Source: Acidobacteriaceae bacterium (GTDB taxonomy: Bacteria; Acidobacteriota; Terriglobia; Terriglobales; Acidobacteriaceae). Taken from it: a DNA stretch of 5,908 nucleotides. Below are positions 5,739 through 5,908 of the stretch, piece by piece. Every line of letters starts with the position of its first letter. The first letter of the stretch is position 1. The DNA is taken from NCBI GenBank assembly GCA_025462805.1, contig JAOAPJ010000389.1, positions 1 through 5,908 of the forward strand, read 5' to 3'. Under the pieces are notes generated by a model. It worked only from the letters and a program-made list of their open reading frames with translations. It was not told the DNA's origin and searched no databases. Position numbers and translations under genes: made by a program.

Positions 5739-5908
5739 CACGCAGACCGTAGGACTGCCATGGACACGCGTTCTCGTGGCCGGAATGAGCGATCCTTGTT
5801 GATCAGATCACTGACGTGCCATGCGAACTGTGCTGCTGTCCCTGCAACGCCTTCGCGGTGCGGAACCTTGTAGAGCCCTCGCTTCAATTCTGCATGCTGG
5901 TCAACGTA
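5738..5908 (-). CDS. C-terminal part of an unrecognised protein, first visible gene of the operon
   Basis: A minus-strand frame is open from the window edge (TAC at 5908-5906) to TGA at 5740-5738, giving the last 56 residues; the start lies beyond the window. The sequence is soluble and basic, with segments such as LKRGLYKVPHREGV and FAWHVSDLINKDRSFRPRER, and no membrane helix. I cannot assign a family. Support for coding comes from the uninterrupted frame and from the stop overlapping the next gene's ATG by one base (TGATG). The competing minus-strand frame of the small membrane gene is also open upstream, to a TGA at about 5810, so the evidence is contextual. If real, this gene begins or continues the operon that leads into the activase. 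Confidence 0.55.
   Translation of the reverse strand, partial: YVDQHAELKRGLYKVPHREGVAGTAAQFAWHVSDLINKDRSFRPRERVSMAVLRSA

Noticed and set aside
5545..5802. Plus-strand 85-codon frame opposite the small membrane gene
   Set aside because: It has no ribosome site, no recognised motif and no overlap logic. The minus-strand genes have precise stop/start junctions over the same bases.
1..5908. CRISPR array, tRNA, rRNA, insertion sequence or phage attachment site
   Set aside because: I saw no regularly spaced direct repeats, no cloverleaf-like sequence, no transposase motif and no paired terminal repeats flanking a gene.

Overview
The window looks like part of a chromosome from a moderately GC-rich bacterium. 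The C-terminal sequence of a short-chain dehydrogenase remnant, together with a giant acyl-CoA dehydratase activase, suggests a soil Acidobacteriota-type organism. That assignment is an inference from protein style only; no rRNA or other marker gene is present.

Layout, left to right. (1) Bases 1-132 (+) hold the last 43 codons of a CysK-type cysteine synthase. (2) Bases 133-271 are a convergent intergenic space with several inverted repeats and no convincing U-tract. (3) Bases 272-460 (-) hold a remnant of about 62 residues from the C-terminus of a short-chain dehydrogenase. It is cut off upstream by a stop codon lying inside a perfect 8-bp hairpin at 452-470. (4) Bases 464-570 contain nothing recognisable. 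(5) Bases 571-1674 (-) encode an FtsX/MacB-type ABC transporter permease with no ATPase partner in view. (6) Bases 1789-5508 (-) encode a 1239-residue protein fusing two BadF/BadG/BcrA/BcrD (HgdC-like) ATPase domains to a Cys-rich linker, a DUF2229-like region and an HgdB-like C-terminus. (7) Bases 5505-5738 (-) encode a 77-residue single-pass membrane protein. (8) Bases 5738-5908 (-) hold the last 56 codons of an unrecognised protein that runs off the window.

Genes 8, 7 and 6 are joined by stop/start overlaps (TGATG, then ATGA). They therefore almost certainly form one translationally coupled operon on the minus strand, with the permease possibly as its last member. The large protein resembles the ATP-driven electron injectors of 2-hydroxyacyl-CoA dehydratases, benzoyl-CoA reductases and double-cubane-cluster proteins. 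Here, however, two activator modules and an acceptor-like module sit on one chain, and no separate HgdA/HgdB dehydratase gene is visible. The most interesting part of the window is this self-contained, probably oxygen-sensitive iron-sulfur machine coupled to an undescribed small membrane protein. Its substrate cannot be read from the sequence.
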